From Serratia sp. PL17 (GTDB lineage: Bacteria; Pseudomonadota; Gammaproteobacteria; Enterobacterales; Enterobacteriaceae): a stretch of DNA of 64,000 nucleotides. The stretch is taken from NCBI RefSeq assembly GCF_017832355.1, contig NZ_JAFIBY010000005.1, positions 391,671-455,670 on the forward strand. The letters run 5' to 3'. Below the pieces are notes generated by a model. It saw only the letters and a list, made by a program, of their open reading frames with translations, did not search any database and had not been told where the DNA came from. Of this stretch, positions 9,200 to 20,256 are shown one piece after another (position 1 is the first letter of the stretch; each line of letters starts with the position of its first letter). The position numbers were made by a program, and so were the translations under genes.

Positions 9200-9224
9200 G
9201 ACCCATAATCTTTCAAGCTGCAGC
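9200..9224 (-). repeat. ERIC end fragment in cueO leader
   Basis: ACCCATAATCTTTCAAGCTGCAG resembles the terminal 25 bp of the reverse-oriented ERIC elements in this window (for example 46147 onwards). The rest of the element is missing. Confidence 0.4.
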
Positions 9225-9287
9225 CTGATTGAGTTTGCTGCAGCTTAGTGAGCATTGAGTGCCGATCACTGAAAAAGGGAGTCAGCG

Positions 9288-10922
9288 ATGTTACGCCGTG
9301 ATTTTATCAAACTGACCGCTGCGCTGGGCGCGGCAAGCGCTTTACCGTTGTGGAGCCGGGGTGTGTGGGCGGCCGAGCTGCCTGCGTTGCCTATTCCGCC
9401 GCTACTGACGCCGGATGCGCAGGGAAATATCGCGCTGGCGTTACAAACCGGCGAAATGAACTGGCTTCCGGGTAAAGCGACCCACACCTGGGGCGTGAAT
9501 GGTGCGCTGCTGGGGCCGGCCGTTCGACTGCAACGCGGCAAACCGGTGACGGTAGATATCCGCAACGCGTTGCCGGAGGCCAGTACCCTTCACTGGCACG
9601 GTTTGGAAATCCCGGGCGATGTCGATGGCGGCCCACAGGCGTTAATCCAACCGGGTACCACGCGCAGGGTGCAGTTCACGGTTGAACAGCCCGCAGCGAC
9701 CTGCTGGTTCCATCCGCATACCCATGGCAAGACGGGGCAGCAGGTGATGAAGGGGTTGGCGGGGTTGGTGCTGTTGGAAGATGATGAGAGCAGTAAGTTG
9801 CCACTGCCGAAAACCTGGGGGCAGGATGATATTCCTGTGATCTTGCAGGATAAGCGGTTGGGCAAAGACGCACAGATTGAATATCAATTGGACGTGATGA
9901 GCGCGGCGGTGGGCTGGTTTGGTGACCGCATGTTCACCAACGGCGCGCAGTATCCACGGCATATTGCCCCACGTGGTTGGTTGCGCCTGCGTTTCCTCAA
10001 CGGGTGTAATGCCCGTTCGCTGAACATAGCGGCCAGTGATAACCGTCCACTTTATGTGATCGCCAGCGACGGGGGTTTTCTGGCTGAACCCGTCAAGCTG
10101 ACCGAATTGCCGATGCTGATGGGCGAGCGTTTTGAAGTGCTGGTGGATGCCTCCGACGGCAAGCCGTTTGATATTGTTACGCTGCCGGTTAAACAGATGG
10201 GCATGACGTTGGCACCATTCGACCAACCGCTGCCGGTGCTGCATATTCAGCCTTCGATGGCGCAGGGTATCAAGACGATGCCGGATAGCCTGGTGGCGCT
10301 GCCGGCATTGCCTGCGGTGGCGGGTGTGCAAGAGCGCTGGCTGCAACTTATGATGAATCCGCAGTTGGATATGCTGGGCATGCAGGCGTTGATGGATCGT
10401 TACGGCCATCAAGCCATGGCAGGAATGAGCATGGATCACGGCAGCATGGGCAAAGGTGACGGGGCAATGGCCGGCATGGGACAGGGCAGTATGAAAGGCA
10501 TGGACCACGGCAATATGAAAGGTATGAATCACGGCGATATGAAGGGCATGGATCACAGCGCCAAACCTTTCGACTTCAGTCACGGCAATATGATCAACGG
10601 CAAGGCTTTCGACATGGCTAAACCGATGTTTGACGCCAAGCGCGGCAAATACGAGAAATGGACCATCTCCGGCGAGGGCGACATGATGTTGCACCCGTTC
10701 CATATTCACGGCACCCAGTTCCGTATTCTGTCGGAAAACGGCAAGCCGCCAGCGGCCCACCGCAGTGGTTGGAAAGACACGGTGCGTGTTGAAGGCTGGC
10801 GCAGTGAAGTGTTGGTGCGCTTTGATCACCTGGCCAACAGCGATCATGCCTATATGGCCCATTGTCACCTGCTGGAACATGAAGATACCGGCATGATGCT
10901 GGGCTTTACGGTAACCGACTGA
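9288..10922 (+). CDS. cueO: Multicopper oxidase CueO
   Basis: Periplasmic cuprous oxidase that protects against copper. The 544-residue precursor has a Tat signal (MLRRDFIKL, cleavage near residue 28). Copper-ligand motifs are HWH (102-104), HPHTH (142-146), HPFHIH (from 469) and [13 protein letters not shown] at the C-terminus, giving T1 and T2/T3 sites. A Met/His-rich segment (about 375-430, with repeated [14 protein letters not shown] units) matches the methionine-rich flap over the T1 site in E. coli CueO and is longer in its repeats. It is preceded by a CueR-type promoter. In E. coli gcd lies between cueO and hpt; here it is absent. Confidence 0.96.
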   Translation: MLRRDFIKLTAALGAASALPLWSRGVWAAELPALPIPPLLTPDAQGNIALALQTGEMNWLPGKATHTWGVNGALLGPAVRLQRGKPVTVDIRNALPEASTLHWHGLEIPGDVDGGPQALIQPGTTRRVQFTVEQPAATCWFHPHTHGKTGQQVMKGLAGLVLLEDDESSKLPLPKTWGQDDIPVILQDKRLGKDAQIEYQLDVMSAAVGWFGDRMFTNGAQYPRHIAPRGWLRLRFLNGCNARSLNIAASDNRPLYVIASDGGFLAEPVKLTELPMLMGERFEVLVDASDGKPFDIVTLPVKQMGMTLAPFDQPLPVLHIQPSMAQGIKTMPDSLVALPALPAVAGVQERWLQLMMNPQLDMLGMQALMDRYGHQAMAGMSMDHGSMGKGDGAMAGMGQGSMKGMDHGNMKGMNHGDMKGMDHSAKPFDFSHGNMINGKAFDMAKPMFDAKRGKYEKWTISGEGDMMLHPFHIHGTQFRILSENGKPPAAHRSGWKDTVRVEGWRSEVLVRFDHLANSDHAYMAHCHLLEHEDTGMMLGFTVTD

Positions 10923-11020
10923 TTATCCCGCGGCGTAAAACGGGCGGCGCACTCGCGTCGCCAGCGGCTTCAGGCTATGCTAAACTCTGCGCCCTTCTTC
11001 CGGCAACTGACCTGAAACCT

Positions 11021-11557
11021 ATGAAACACACTGTAGAAGTAATGATTTCCGAGCAGGAAGTTAAGACCCGTATCGCTGAACTTGGCCGCCAGATCACCGA
11101 ACATTACCGCGATAGCGGCAGTGACATGGTATTGGTTGGGCTGCTGCGCGGCTCCTTTATGTTCATGGCCGATCTGTGTCGTACGATTGATGTACCACAT
11201 GAAGTCGACTTTATGACAGCTTCCAGCTATGGCAGTGGTATGTCCACTACTCGCGACGTAAAAATCCTCAAGGATTTGGACGAAGACATCCGTGGCAAAG
11301 ACGTGCTGATCGTCGAAGACATCATTGATTCTGGCAACACGTTGAATAAAGTGCGCGAAATCCTGGCACTGCGCGGGCCAAAATCACTGGCGATTTGTAC
11401 CCTGTTGGACAAGCCTGAACGCCGTGAAGTTGAAGTACCGGTTGAGTACGTCGGCTTCCCGATCCCGGACGAGTTCGTGGTGGGTTACGGCATTGACTAC
11501 GCCCAGCGTTATCGCCATTTGCCGTACGTCGGTAAAGTGGTGCTGCTGGACGAATAA
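11021..11557 (+). CDS. hpt: Hypoxanthine phosphoribosyltransferase
   Basis: Purine salvage enzyme converting hypoxanthine (and guanine less well) with PRPP to IMP. The 178-residue length equals E. coli Hpt. The PRPP-binding motif [11 protein letters not shown] lies at 98-108, and the catalytic loop region SSYGSGM at 68-74. The ATG at 11021 follows CCTGAAACCT without a strong SD; the N-terminus matches E. coli (MKHTVEVMI). It is convergent with can, with an ERIC remnant in between. Confidence 0.97.
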   Translation: MKHTVEVMISEQEVKTRIAELGRQITEHYRDSGSDMVLVGLLRGSFMFMADLCRTIDVPHEVDFMTASSYGSGMSTTRDVKILKDLDEDIRGKDVLIVEDIIDSGNTLNKVREILALRGPKSLAICTLLDKPERREVEVPVEYVGFPIPDEFVVGYGIDYAQRYRHLPYVGKVVLLDE

Positions 11558-11573
11558 ACTGCGGTTGGCGCGA

Positions 11574-11643
11574 TATACCCTTTATACTTGAAGCTGCACC
11601 TGTGTTTGACTGTCATTGTGCAACTTCAATTATTTGGGGTATA
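11574..11643 (-). repeat. Internally deleted ERIC (70 bp)
   Basis: Both ERIC ends are present (TATACCC...CTTGAAGCTGCA and TGCAACTTCAATTATTTGGGGTATA) but the centre, about 55 bp, is missing. It lies between the convergent genes hpt and can. Confidence 0.75.
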
Positions 11644-11662
11644 TGTTCTGTTCTGGGCGGAG

Positions 11663-12319
11663 TTAAATGCCTTTATCTTGCTGCAGCGTAGCCATCGCCT
11701 TGCGATAGCCCATTTCCAGGCTTTCTCGGCTGGTGGCTGCAACTTCCAGATCCCGCAGACGTCCGTCCTGGATCCCATACACCCAACCGTGAATCATCAC
11801 TTTCTGACCGCGTTTCCACGCCGACTGCATTATGGTGGAATGGCCCAGGTTATAGACCTGCTCAATCACGTTGATTTCGCACAATACGTCAAGGCGCTGT
11901 TCCGGTTCCAGCTCACCCAACAGTGAACTGTGTTTGTACCAAAGATCGCGAATGTGCAGCAGCCAGTTGTTGATAAGCCCCAGCTCTGGGTTCTCCACCG
12001 CGGCTTCTACGCCACCGCAGCCCAGGTGGCCACAAATGATAATATGTTCAACTTCCAGCACGTCGACGGCATATTGCACGACCGACAAGCAGTTTAAATC
12101 GGTGTGAATGACCAGGTTTGCCACATTACGGTGGACAAACAGTTCTCCTGGTTCCAACCCGGTCAGCCTTTCCGCAGGAACGCGGCTGTCTGAACAACCA
12201 ATCCATAAAAAACGGGGCTTTTGCGCCTGTGCTAAACGTTCAAAAAAATCTGGATCTTCCTTACTGATGTTAGCCGACCAAGTATGGTTATTAGCGATAA
12301 GCTTTTCGATTTCTTTCAT
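11663..12319 (-). CDS. can: Beta-carbonic anhydrase
   Basis: Zinc enzyme interconverting CO2 and bicarbonate; in E. coli the essential housekeeping enzyme supplying bicarbonate for carboxylations in air. The product has 218 residues. Zinc ligands C42, D44 (GCSDSR), H98 and C101 (CGHLGCGG) are at the E. coli positions. The start at 12319 (MKEIEKL) aligns with E. coli; a longer TTG start at 12370 is rejected. The start has only a weak ribosome-binding site. It is divergent from yadG, as in E. coli. Confidence 0.96.
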   Translation of the reverse strand: MKEIEKLIANNHTWSANISKEDPDFFERLAQAQKPRFLWIGCSDSRVPAERLTGLEPGELFVHRNVANLVIHTDLNCLSVVQYAVDVLEVEHIIICGHLGCGGVEAAVENPELGLINNWLLHIRDLWYKHSSLLGELEPEQRLDVLCEINVIEQVYNLGHSTIMQSAWKRGQKVMIHGWVYGIQDGRLRDLEVAATSRESLEMGYRKAMATLQQDKGI

Positions 12320-12555
12320 GGAGGTTATTGGCCTGTAACGAACAGATTGCGTTGGGGTAATATAGGACAAGCGTCACAGTTTGGAAATCGGAACCGTTAC
12401 GCAAGACGATATTCAGCCACTTTTTATACAGCATGGCGGGATGGAACCTGAATTTTCCGCACGGATTTGCCTCAGTGAAAACGCTGCTGATGATAAGATC
12501 ACCTTCATTACAATACGCAGCAGCATACTCATCGTCAGAAGGTACTTTTTAACTT

Positions 12556-13479
12556 ATGAATTATGCACTGGAATTAGCGCAGTTAACCAAGACTTACGCC
12601 GGTGGCGTCAAGGCATTGCGCGGGATCGATCTGAATGTCGAAGCCGGGGATTTCTATGCTTTGCTGGGGCCTAACGGTGCCGGAAAATCCACGACCATCG
12701 GCATTATCAGTTCGCTGGTTAATAAAACGTCCGGCAGCGTGCGGGTGTTTGGCTACGACATCGACAAAGACATCGTCAATGCCAAACGCCAGCTCGGGCT
12801 GGTGCCACAGGAATTCAACTTTAACCCGTTCGAAACGGTGATGCAGATAGTCGTCAACCAGGCGGGTTACTACGGCGTAGCTCGCCGTGAAGCACTGGCG
12901 CGGGCGGAAAAATACCTGACTCAGCTGGATCTGTGGGGCAAGCGTGAAGAGCGCGCCCGCATGCTGTCTGGTGGTATGAAGCGTCGCCTGATGATTGCCC
13001 GAGCGCTGATGCATCAGCCAAAACTGCTGATCCTCGATGAACCGACCGCCGGGGTGGATATCGAACTTCGTCGCTCGATGTGGGGCTTCCTGAAAGAGCT
13101 GAACGCGCAAGGCACCACCATTATTCTTACTACTCACTATTTGGAAGAAGCCGAAATGCTGTGCCGCAACATCGGCATTATCCAGAACGGTGAGTTGGTC
13201 GAAAATACCTCAATGAAAGGGTTGTTGGCCAAGCTCAAGTCCGAGACCTTCATCCTGGATCTGGCCGCGAAAAGCCCATTGCCGAAGCTGGACGGTTACC
13301 GCCACCGTCTGACGGACACCTCAACGTTAGAAGTTGAAGTGATGCGTGAGCAAGGCCTGAATGGTCTGTTTACCCAACTCAGCACGCAGGGTGTTCAGGT
13401 GCTGAGCATGCGTAACAAGGCTAACCGGCTGGAAGAGCTGTTCGTCACCCTGGTTAACGGCAATGGAGAAAAAGCATGA
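12556..13479 (+). CDS. yadG: ABC-2 type exporter, ATPase subunit YadG
   Basis: ATPase of an ABC-2 family exporter with unknown substrate. The 307-residue product has Walker A GPNGAGKST (38-46), the signature LSGGM (136-140), Walker B LLILDEP (156-162) and the switch His in TTH. It is followed by the permease yadH with a 4-nt overlap, so the two are translationally coupled. A two-gene unit in the same position (next to can) is found in E. coli. Confidence 0.95.
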   Translation: MNYALELAQLTKTYAGGVKALRGIDLNVEAGDFYALLGPNGAGKSTTIGIISSLVNKTSGSVRVFGYDIDKDIVNAKRQLGLVPQEFNFNPFETVMQIVVNQAGYYGVARREALARAEKYLTQLDLWGKREERARMLSGGMKRRLMIARALMHQPKLLILDEPTAGVDIELRRSMWGFLKELNAQGTTIILTTHYLEEAEMLCRNIGIIQNGELVENTSMKGLLAKLKSETFILDLAAKSPLPKLDGYRHRLTDTSTLEVEVMREQGLNGLFTQLSTQGVQVLSMRNKANRLEELFVTLVNGNGEKA

Positions 13480-14246
13480 CGCGTTTGTATTGGGTGGCCT
13501 TACAGAGTATCTGGGCCAAAGAGATCAACCGTTTTGCCCGTATCTGGATCCAGACGCTGGTACCACCGGTGATCACCATGACGCTGTATTTCATCATCTT
13601 TGGCAACCTGATTGGTTCGCGCATTGGTGAAATGCACGGTTTTGATTACATGCAGTTTATCGTGCCGGGCTTGATCATGATGGCGGTGATCACCAACTCG
13701 TATGCCAACGTGGCTTCGTCATTCTTCAGTGCCAAATTCCAGCGCAATATTGAAGAATTGCTGGTGGCACCGGTTCCGACGCACGTCGTCATCGCCGGTT
13801 ACGTCGGTGGTGGCGTGGCGCGCGGCATTTGCGTCGGCGTATTGGTTACCGTGATTTCGCTGTTCTTTGTGCCATTGCAGATCCACGCCTGGTGGGTGAT
13901 TGTGGCTACACTGCTGCTGACGGCGATTTTGTTTTCGCTGGCGGGGCTGATCAACGCGGTATTTGCCACGACCTTTGACGATATCAGCCTGATCCCGACC
14001 TTCGTGCTGACGCCGCTGACCTATCTGGGCGGGGTGTTTTACTCGCTGACGCTGCTGCCGCCGTTCTGGCAGGCGGTGTCCAAACTGAACCCGATCGTGT
14101 ATATGATTAGCGGCTTCCGTTACGGCTTCCTGGGCATCAGCGACGTTCCCTTGGCGCTGACGATGGCAGTGCTGGTGGCGTTTATTGCGGTGTTCTACCT
14201 GTTGTCATGGTACCTGATTGAACGCGGCCGCGGTCTGCGTACCTGA
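13476..14246 (+). CDS. yadH: ABC-2 type exporter, permease YadH
   Basis: Inner-membrane permease of 256 residues with about six transmembrane segments and the ABC-2 signature near the C-terminus (LNPIVYMISGFRYGFLG). It overlaps yadG by 4 nt (ATGA). Substrate unknown; relatives export drugs or polysaccharides. Confidence 0.95.
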   Translation: MTRLYWVALQSIWAKEINRFARIWIQTLVPPVITMTLYFIIFGNLIGSRIGEMHGFDYMQFIVPGLIMMAVITNSYANVASSFFSAKFQRNIEELLVAPVPTHVVIAGYVGGGVARGICVGVLVTVISLFFVPLQIHAWWVIVATLLLTAILFSLAGLINAVFATTFDDISLIPTFVLTPLTYLGGVFYSLTLLPPFWQAVSKLNPIVYMISGFRYGFLGISDVPLALTMAVLVAFIAVFYLLSWYLIERGRGLRT

Positions 14247-14253
14247 TTAACTG

Positions 14254-14287
14254 GCGTCCCCGTTCAGTCGTCCGGGGACGCTTTTCT
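14254..14287 (+). terminator. Rho-independent terminator of yadGH
   Basis: GCGTCCCCG pairs perfectly with CGGGGACGC (9 bp, 10-nt loop), followed by TTTTCTT. Confidence 0.85.
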
Positions 14288-14423
14288 TGACCTGAAACAG
14301 ACATCATGTAAATCAATAAAATTGCTCCAATAACCCCTTTCTCCCCGCTGTTCAAATCGTGCTATGCTGGCGCTCCACATTTCCTCCATTTTGTTATTAC
14401 GTACTCGTAAGCAGAACATAACC

Positions 14424-15704
14424 ATGCGGTCTAAACATAAGATAGCGGCTGGGCTTCTCGGCATTCTGATGGTATTTGCATCTCCGGCAAGTCTGGCAAA
14501 TTTGTTGTCGGAAGACAGTGCTGTTAAATCCGAATATATGGAAGCGCAACGCGACAGCGAGGTCTATTCGCTGATTGGCGAGCATGTTATTCCGGTTGGT
14601 GAAGTGAAGCAGGGGCAACTGATTCAGGTGTTCCCGGCAGATGCGGAATATTACGAGTTCAAATTCGGTCACGGTACCGGTTTTATCGATAAAGACGATG
14701 TGCGGAATCTCAAAAAATCGCGCAAAGTGAAGGATGATCTTGGTGAGCTGAACAAGCCGCTGACCAACCAGAACCTGATCACCCAAAAGGTGACAAACGT
14801 CTATACCGATGCGGATAACGGCAGCGATGTTTTTGGCGTGCTGGAAGAGAACCTGCGTTACCCGATCATCGGTAAGCTGAAGGATCGGCTCAACAACACC
14901 TGGTATGAGATCAACATTGGTGACCGTCTGGGTTATGTCAGCGAGCTGGACTGTGAAATTGACACGGGTATTCCGGTACTGACTTATCATCATTTGTTGA
15001 AGAACGAAGAGAACAAGCGCTTCCGTCATACGTCGACGACCACGTCTGATGTGGCGTTCAGCAACCAGATGACCTACCTGAAGCAGGCCGGCTACGACAC
15101 CATTTCCTTGTACCAGTTGGAAGCTTACCTGAACAACCAGATCAATTTGCCGGGTAAGGCGGTGGTGCTGACGTTTGATGACGGGCTAAAGTCGGTCTAC
15201 CGGTACGCTTATCCCGTGCTGAAAGACTACGGCTTCCGCGCCACCGCGTTTATCATTTCCTCACGCATCAAACGCCATCCGCAGAAGTGGAACCCAGACT
15301 CGCTGCAGTTTATGAGTATTTCCGAGCTGAAGCAGATTCAGGACGTATTCGATGTGCAATCGCATACGCATTTCCTGCATCGCACTGACGGTAACCGTCA
15401 ACCGATCCTGCTGAGCCGTTCCCTGCATAATATCGAATTCGATTTTGAGCACTCACGCCGTGCGCTGTCGCAGTTTAATCCGCACGTGCTGTATCTGTCC
15501 TACCCGTTTGGTGGCTATAACCAGCGGGCGATTCAGGCAGCGAAAGACGCCGGTTTCCATATGGCGGTAACCACGGTGCAGGGCAAAGTGAAGCCGGGGG
15601 ATAATCCTTATACGCTGAAGCGGCTATATATTTTGCGCACCGACTCTATTCAGACGATGGCGGACAGAATAGCCAATAAGCCGGGAACGCTGGTAGTGCA
15701 GTAA
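14424..15704 (+). CDS. yadE: Exported polysaccharide deacetylase YadE
   Basis: Secreted or periplasmic protein of 426 residues. Residues 1-26 form a signal peptide (cleavage after SLA). Residues about 40-190 form an uncharacterised N-terminal region with SH3-like repeats ([27 protein letters not shown]), and the rest is a NodB-type deacetylase domain with TFDDG at 250-254 (metal-binding D252/D253) and SHTHFLH at 313-319. YSYPFGG-like and R motifs follow. The substrate is unknown; relatives deacetylate N-acetylated surface polysaccharides. The ATG at 14424 is chosen because the signal peptide begins there. It is collinear with E. coli yadE, between yadH and panD. Confidence 0.9.
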   Translation: MRSKHKIAAGLLGILMVFASPASLANLLSEDSAVKSEYMEAQRDSEVYSLIGEHVIPVGEVKQGQLIQVFPADAEYYEFKFGHGTGFIDKDDVRNLKKSRKVKDDLGELNKPLTNQNLITQKVTNVYTDADNGSDVFGVLEENLRYPIIGKLKDRLNNTWYEINIGDRLGYVSELDCEIDTGIPVLTYHHLLKNEENKRFRHTSTTTSDVAFSNQMTYLKQAGYDTISLYQLEAYLNNQINLPGKAVVLTFDDGLKSVYRYAYPVLKDYGFRATAFIISSRIKRHPQKWNPDSLQFMSISELKQIQDVFDVQSHTHFLHRTDGNRQPILLSRSLHNIEFDFEHSRRALSQFNPHVLYLSYPFGGYNQRAIQAAKDAGFHMAVTTVQGKVKPGDNPYTLKRLYILRTDSIQTMADRIANKPGTLVVQ

Positions 15705-15768
15705 GTGCATCGTGCTTCGGCTCCTTGCCGTCGCGATGCAATTCGACGTGTTTAGCGTAAAGATGAGA

Positions 15769-15792
15769 CGGGCGCCGAAAGCGCCCGTTTTT
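15769..15792 (+). terminator. Terminator of yadE
   Basis: CGGGCGC/GCGCCCG perfect 7-bp stem with loop CGAAA, followed by five T residues. It lies between convergent yadE and panD. Confidence 0.85.
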
Positions 15793-15796
15793 GCGT

Positions 15797-16177
15797 TTAA
15801 GCGACCTGAACCGGTACGGCTTTTGCCTTACGCTGCAGGTTGTTGTCACCTTCGAAGTAGGCGACCTTTGGATGATGTTGGCGGGCATCGGCATCGCTCA
15901 TCTGCACATAAGAACAGATGATCAGCTTGTCGCCCACGCAGGCGCAGCGTGCTGCCGCACCGTTGACCGAAATAATGCGCGAACCGCGTTCTGCGGCGAT
16001 AGCATAGGTCGAGAAACGCTGACCGTTATCAACGTTATAAATATCGATAGCTTCATATTCCAGAATGCCTGCGGCTTCCAGGAAGTCCTGATCGATGGCG
16101 CAGGAGCCTTCATAGTGCAAGTCGGCCTGAGTCACTTTCACCCGATGTAGCTTACCTTGCAGCATAGTACGTATCAT
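15797..16177 (-). CDS. panD: Aspartate 1-decarboxylase proenzyme
   Basis: Makes beta-alanine for pantothenate and CoA synthesis. The 126-residue proenzyme matches E. coli PanD in length. Self-processing occurs between G24 and S25 (EGSCAI), giving the pyruvoyl group on S25. It is followed upstream on the same strand by panC and panB, in the E. coli order but without the intervening transposase-like yadD. Confidence 0.97.
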   Translation of the reverse strand: MIRTMLQGKLHRVKVTQADLHYEGSCAIDQDFLEAAGILEYEAIDIYNVDNGQRFSTYAIAAERGSRIISVNGAAARCACVGDKLIICSYVQMSDADARQHHPKVAYFEGDNNLQRKAKAVPVQVA

Positions 16178-16301
16178 AGCTTTACCTAATATAGAGAGGC
16201 GATTGGGTTAAACATCCATACCGAAATATATCGTCACCGATAAGCCCGCCATTGTCTACTGTCAGGCCGGCCTCAACGGTGACGGTTGCACGAAAAATAA
16301 C

Positions 16302-17156
16302 CTACAGTGTCAGATCAACCTGTTGATTGTCGATCAACCGCGCTTTACCCAGCCAGGCGGCCATTAGCACCACCGCACGTTGGCTCTCAACACCCAGCGG
16401 TTGCAGGTTGTCTGCGTCACGGATAAACAGCTCGTCAGGGATGAAACCGGCGTTGCGCAGGTGTGCTGCAGTTTGCTCCAGCAGCTCGTCGACGTGACGT
16501 TCACCGTTGCTGAGCTGTTCTGCCAGTGCATTCATGATCTTGCTGAGCTGCGGGGCGATTTTACGCTCTTCGGCGGTCAGATAGCTGTTACGTGAACTGA
16601 GTGCCAGGCCATCTTTGGCCCGTACGGTCGGAACGCCGACGATCTCGATATCGTAACCCATGTCCGCCACCATCTTGCGGATCAACGCCAGTTGCTGGTA
16701 ATCCTTCTCGCCAAAACAGGCCAGATCCGGCTGCACCAGATTGAACAGCTTGCTGACAATGGTAGCCACGCCGCGGAAATGCCCTGGGCGGCTGGCGCCT
16801 TCCAGCATGGTGGAGATACCGGGTACATCGACGTAGGTTTGTTGTTCCAGACCTTGAGGATAGACATCCGCTGGCGCGGGGGCGAATACCAGTTCAACAC
16901 CGCGGCGGGTCAGCTTTTCGCTGTCCTCTTGCAAGGTGCGCGGGTAACTTGCCAAGTCTTCAGGGCGTTCGAACTGCATTGGATTGACGAAAATACTGAC
17001 CACCACGATATCGGCACGTGCACGCGCTTCATCGATCAATGTCATATGGCCTTCGTGAAGGTTGCCCATGGTAGGCACCAACGCGATACGTTTGCCATCT
17101 TGACGCCAGCGGCGGATCTGCTGACGCAACAGCGGCAGGGTCTCGATAATTACCAT
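16302..17156 (-). CDS. panC: Pantothenate synthetase
   Basis: ATP-dependent condensation of pantoate and beta-alanine to pantothenate. The 284-residue product has the [10 protein letters not shown] signature (HxGH type, about 28-37), the [12 protein letters not shown] motif and [10 protein letters not shown]. The start at 17156 (MVIIETLP) matches the E. coli N-terminus and has AAGGAG upstream; longer in-frame starts to 17225 are rejected. It lies 91 bp downstream of panB, probably as an operon panBC. Confidence 0.97.
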   Translation of the reverse strand: MVIIETLPLLRQQIRRWRQDGKRIALVPTMGNLHEGHMTLIDEARARADIVVVSIFVNPMQFERPEDLASYPRTLQEDSEKLTRRGVELVFAPAPADVYPQGLEQQTYVDVPGISTMLEGASRPGHFRGVATIVSKLFNLVQPDLACFGEKDYQQLALIRKMVADMGYDIEIVGVPTVRAKDGLALSSRNSYLTAEERKIAPQLSKIMNALAEQLSNGERHVDELLEQTAAHLRNAGFIPDELFIRDADNLQPLGVESQRAVVLMAAWLGKARLIDNQQVDLTL

Positions 17157-17247
17157 TCCATAACTCCTTGATAGGCTGTTTTGCTCGGCTGTATGCGCTT
17201 GCTGCGCGTAATCAGGCGGCGCCATTTATGCCTATTAAACCATGCCG

Positions 17248-18042
17248 TTAGTTAAATGAGTGTTCTTCTGCGGGATAAATTCCTTGCTCCACATCCTGCA
17301 TATATTGTTGCACCGCCGAGCGGATATCACCGCTTTGCGCCAGGAAGTTTTTAGCGAATTTCGGTGTATGGCCGCCGGTAATGCCGAACGCGTCATGCAT
17401 CACCAGGATCTGGCCATCGGTGGCATTACCGGCGCCAATGCCGATCACCGGAATTGCCAGGGCTTCAGTGATTTTGCGTGCCAGCTCAGTGGGTACGCAC
17501 TCCAGCACCAGCAATTGAATACCGGCCAGCTCCAGATTTTGTGCGTCTTCCAATAATTGTTTGGCAGCGAGCTCATCACGGCCCTGCACCTTGTAGCCGC
17601 CGAACACGTTTACCGACTGTGGTGTGAGGCCGAGATGACCACATACGGGCACGGCACGCTCGGTGAGCATTTTCACTGTTTCACACAGCCAACTGCCGCC
17701 TTCCAGCTTCACCATATTGGCGCCGGCTTGCATCAGCTCAGCGGCATTGGTACAGGCCAGTTGTGGCGTGGCGTAACTCATAAAGGGCAGATCGGCCAAT
17801 AACAGGCAGGCTGGAGCGCCACGACGGACGGCGCGGGTATGGTAGGCAACGTCGGCGACGGTGACTGGCAGCGTGGAGTCGTGGCCCTGCAGCGTCATGC
17901 CCAGCGAGTCACCCACCAGCAGTACTTTAACGCCTTGCTCTTCAAACAATTTGGCAAAGCTGGCATCGTAGGCGGTTAAGGAGGCAAACTTGCGTTGTTC
18001 CTGTTTCCACTGGCGCAAATGGGTCACGGTGGTGGGTTTCAT
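17248..18042 (-). CDS. panB: 3-methyl-2-oxobutanoate hydroxymethyltransferase
   Basis: First step of pantoate synthesis: ketopantoate from 2-oxoisovalerate and methylene-THF. The 264-residue product equals the E. coli length. It has the metal site region LLVGDSLGM and the GHLGLTPQS and GIGAG segments. The start at 18042 has AGGAGACG upstream; the longer reading to 18147 is unlikely. It is divergent from qseB. Confidence 0.97.
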   Translation of the reverse strand: MKPTTVTHLRQWKQEQRKFASLTAYDASFAKLFEEQGVKVLLVGDSLGMTLQGHDSTLPVTVADVAYHTRAVRRGAPACLLLADLPFMSYATPQLACTNAAELMQAGANMVKLEGGSWLCETVKMLTERAVPVCGHLGLTPQSVNVFGGYKVQGRDELAAKQLLEDAQNLELAGIQLLVLECVPTELARKITEALAIPVIGIGAGNATDGQILVMHDAFGITGGHTPKFAKNFLAQSGDIRSAVQQYMQDVEQGIYPAEEHSFN

Positions 18043-18151
18043 CACTACGTCTCCTGAATCGAGCCGTGCGGCGTGCGCAGGGCTCTGGCTGCAAAAAAGT
18101 GCTGTCATTCTACTGTAAACCCTAACGGGGTGGGTAGCGCAGATCATAATG

Positions 18152-18168
18152 CTTAAGAGGTTCTTAAG
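18152..18168 (+). promoter_or_regulatory. PmrA/QseB-type box upstream of qseBC
   Basis: CTTAAGAGGTTCTTAAG is two identical CTTAAG half-sites separated by 5 bp. This is the PmrA-box arrangement and matches the CTTAA direct repeat described for QseB. A possible -10 (TGTAAT, 18179-18184) follows 10 bp later, and the qseB start is 45 bp downstream. It suggests autoregulation and possible input from PmrA. Confidence 0.75.
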
Positions 18169-18212
18169 AACCTTGTGGTGTAATGGATAGCAAGGGCTAA
18201 AAAAGGACGCGC

Positions 18213-18875
18213 ATGCGAATTTTGCTGATAGAAGATGACAAATTAATTGGCGACGGTATCAAGGCTGGGCTGACCAAACTCGGTTTTAATCTGGACTGGT
18301 TTACCGATGGGCTGGTTGGTAAAAATGCGCTGGAAAGTGCGCCTTACGATGCCGTGATCCTCGATCTCAGCCTGCCGGGCCTCGACGGGCTGGACTTGTT
18401 GCATCAGTGGCGGCAAGCCGGCCATGACGTGCCTGTCTTGATCCTGACCGCGCGTGATGCGCTGGAACAACGGGTCAGCGGCCTGCAAAGTGGCGCCGAT
18501 GATTACCTGTGCAAGCCTTTTGCCCTGGCAGAGGTTGCTGCACGTTTGCAGGCATTGATCCGCCGTCGCCATGGCCAGTTGATGCCGCAATTGGCACATG
18601 GGAATGTGGTGTTTGATACTGCCACCCGTAGCGTGAGCTGTAACGGCGAGCCTGTCACATTAACACCGCGGGAGCTGGCGGTGCTGGAGTTGTTCCTGCA
18701 CAACAAAGGGCGGGTGCTGGCTCGTCCCTTGATCCAGGAAAAGTTGTACAACTGGGACGATGAGGTCAGTAGCAACGCGGTGGAGGTGCATATTCATCAT
18801 CTGCGACGGAAGCTGGGCAACGGCTTTATCCGTACCATTCACGGTGTGGGCTATACGCTGGGGGATGTGCCGTGA
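18213..18875 (+). CDS. qseB: Response regulator QseB (OmpR/PmrA class)
   Basis: DNA-binding response regulator of 220 residues. The receiver domain has acidic residues E7-D8-D9, phospho-acceptor D51 and K101 (YLCKPF). The C-terminal winged helix has the conserved [16 protein letters not shown] recognition helix and the [11 protein letters not shown] wing. It is closest to QseB in what I recall (shared [20 protein letters not shown] and [18 protein letters not shown] segments). The downstream kinase overlaps by 4 nt. The location next to panB differs from E. coli, where qseBC is elsewhere; E. coli has the yad fimbrial genes here. PmrA is the main alternative assignment. Confidence 0.88.
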   Translation: MRILLIEDDKLIGDGIKAGLTKLGFNLDWFTDGLVGKNALESAPYDAVILDLSLPGLDGLDLLHQWRQAGHDVPVLILTARDALEQRVSGLQSGADDYLCKPFALAEVAARLQALIRRRHGQLMPQLAHGNVVFDTATRSVSCNGEPVTLTPRELAVLELFLHNKGRVLARPLIQEKLYNWDDEVSSNAVEVHIHHLRRKLGNGFIRTIHGVGYTLGDVP

Positions 18876-20230
18876 AACATCTCAGTCTGCGGCTGCGGTT
18901 GATCCTGATTTTCAGTGTGCTTGCGTTAGTGACCTGGTGTTCTGCCAGTTTGGTGGCGTGGATGATGATGCGTAACAACATCAATGAAGTGTTTGATACC
19001 CAACAGATGCTGTTCGCCAAACGGCTGGCAACCACCAATCTGGGTAATCTGCTGGCAGAGGAAAGCGTGCGGAGTTTGCCGAAAACCAAGAGGCTGGTGC
19101 ACCACGGAAAACGTGGCGAGCAGGACGACGACGCGTTGGCATTCGCCATCTTCGATCGCGACGGCAAAATGTTGCTCAATGATGGCGAGAATGGCGCAGA
19201 TTTCCGCTTTGACGGTGAGCGTGAAGGCTTTACCGACGGTGAACGCAAAGGCGATGACGACAGTTGGCGTCTGCTGTGGCTAACCAGCCCCGACGGGAGA
19301 TACCGCATTGTGGTGGGGCAGGAGTGGGACTATCGCCGGGATATGGCGCTAGGCATGGTGACCGGGCAACTGGTGCCGTGGTTGGTGACGTTGCCGATCC
19401 TGATGGTGCTGATTGCGCTGATGGTCGGGCGTGAGCTGCGGCCGTTGCGCACTGTCGCCGCGGGGCTGCGCAAACGCGCCCCGGATGATGCTACACCACT
19501 GGATGCGGGTCAGGTACCGACGGAGGTGCGTCCGTTGGTGGATGCGCTTAACGCGCTCTTTGCCCGCATCAATGCGTTGCTGGTGCGGGAACGGCGATTC
19601 ACGTCAGACGCTGCACATGAGTTACGCAGCCCACTTGCGGCACTGCGTGTGCAGACAGAAGTCGTGCAACTGGCGGGTGACGACGAGCTGATGCGTGCGC
19701 ATGCGTTGGACAACCTGACGATAAGCATCGATCGCGCCACGCGGTTGGTCGATCAACTGCTGATACTGTCGCGGCTGGACTCCCTGTCCGGTCTGGCCGA
19801 ACTGGAAACGGTCGACTGGGGTCAATGGGTTCCGATGCTCCTGGCGGAGCATGAGCACCATGCACATGCCGCCAATGTCACGCTGCGCTATGAACATCAA
19901 GGTACGCCGCCACCGTTACAGGGGCAACCTCTGTTGCTGTCATTGCTGGTGCGCAATCTGGTGGATAATGCCGTGCGTTATACCCCGAAAGGGGGCAGGG
20001 TCACGGTGAGGCTGACAGAACGCTTGCTGGAGGTCGAGGACGATGGCCCTGGTGTTACGCCGGAGCATCTGGCACGGCTTGGCGAGCGCTTTTATCGTCC
20101 GCCGGGGCAGGAACAAACGGGGAGTGGTTTGGGGCTATCGATTGTGGAGCGTATCGCGGGTTTACATGGATTGCGTGTTAGCTTTGCCAACCGACCTGAA
20201 GGGGGATTTGTTGCTCAGGTGATGCTGTAG
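18872..20230 (+). CDS. qseC: Sensor histidine kinase QseC
   Basis: Inner-membrane sensor kinase of 452 residues. A transmembrane segment (about 10-32) and a second (about 165-185) flank a periplasmic sensor rich in acidic residues ([21 protein letters not shown]). Then come a HAMP-like linker, the phospho-accepting H249 in DAAHELRSP, and the ATPase motifs [11 protein letters not shown] (N box), DDGPG (G1) and GSGLGLS (G2). The match to E. coli QseC is extensive, including REGF.DG and VVGQEW. E. coli QseC is reported to sense autoinducer-3 and catecholamines; that is unverified here. Together with qseB it is a two-gene operon starting at the PmrA-type box. Confidence 0.88.
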   Translation: MKHLSLRLRLILIFSVLALVTWCSASLVAWMMMRNNINEVFDTQQMLFAKRLATTNLGNLLAEESVRSLPKTKRLVHHGKRGEQDDDALAFAIFDRDGKMLLNDGENGADFRFDGEREGFTDGERKGDDDSWRLLWLTSPDGRYRIVVGQEWDYRRDMALGMVTGQLVPWLVTLPILMVLIALMVGRELRPLRTVAAGLRKRAPDDATPLDAGQVPTEVRPLVDALNALFARINALLVRERRFTSDAAHELRSPLAALRVQTEVVQLAGDDELMRAHALDNLTISIDRATRLVDQLLILSRLDSLSGLAELETVDWGQWVPMLLAEHEHHAHAANVTLRYEHQGTPPPLQGQPLLLSLLVRNLVDNAVRYTPKGGRVTVRLTERLLEVEDDGPGVTPEHLARLGERFYRPPGQEQTGSGLGLSIVERIAGLHGLRVSFANRPEGGFVAQVML

Positions 20231-20256
20231 GGCGCTGGAGATGAACTGCGCCCGAC

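Noticed and set aside
9642..10880. 412-codon minus-strand ORF across cueO, rich in His
   Set aside because: It is antisense to cueO; the His run comes from the reverse of Met/Asp/His codons. No ribosome-binding site or known domain.
18213..20230. Naming the two-component system pmrAB
   Set aside because: Kinase sensor domain and regulator match QseC/QseB better than PmrB/PmrA as recalled; the box alone does not distinguish them.
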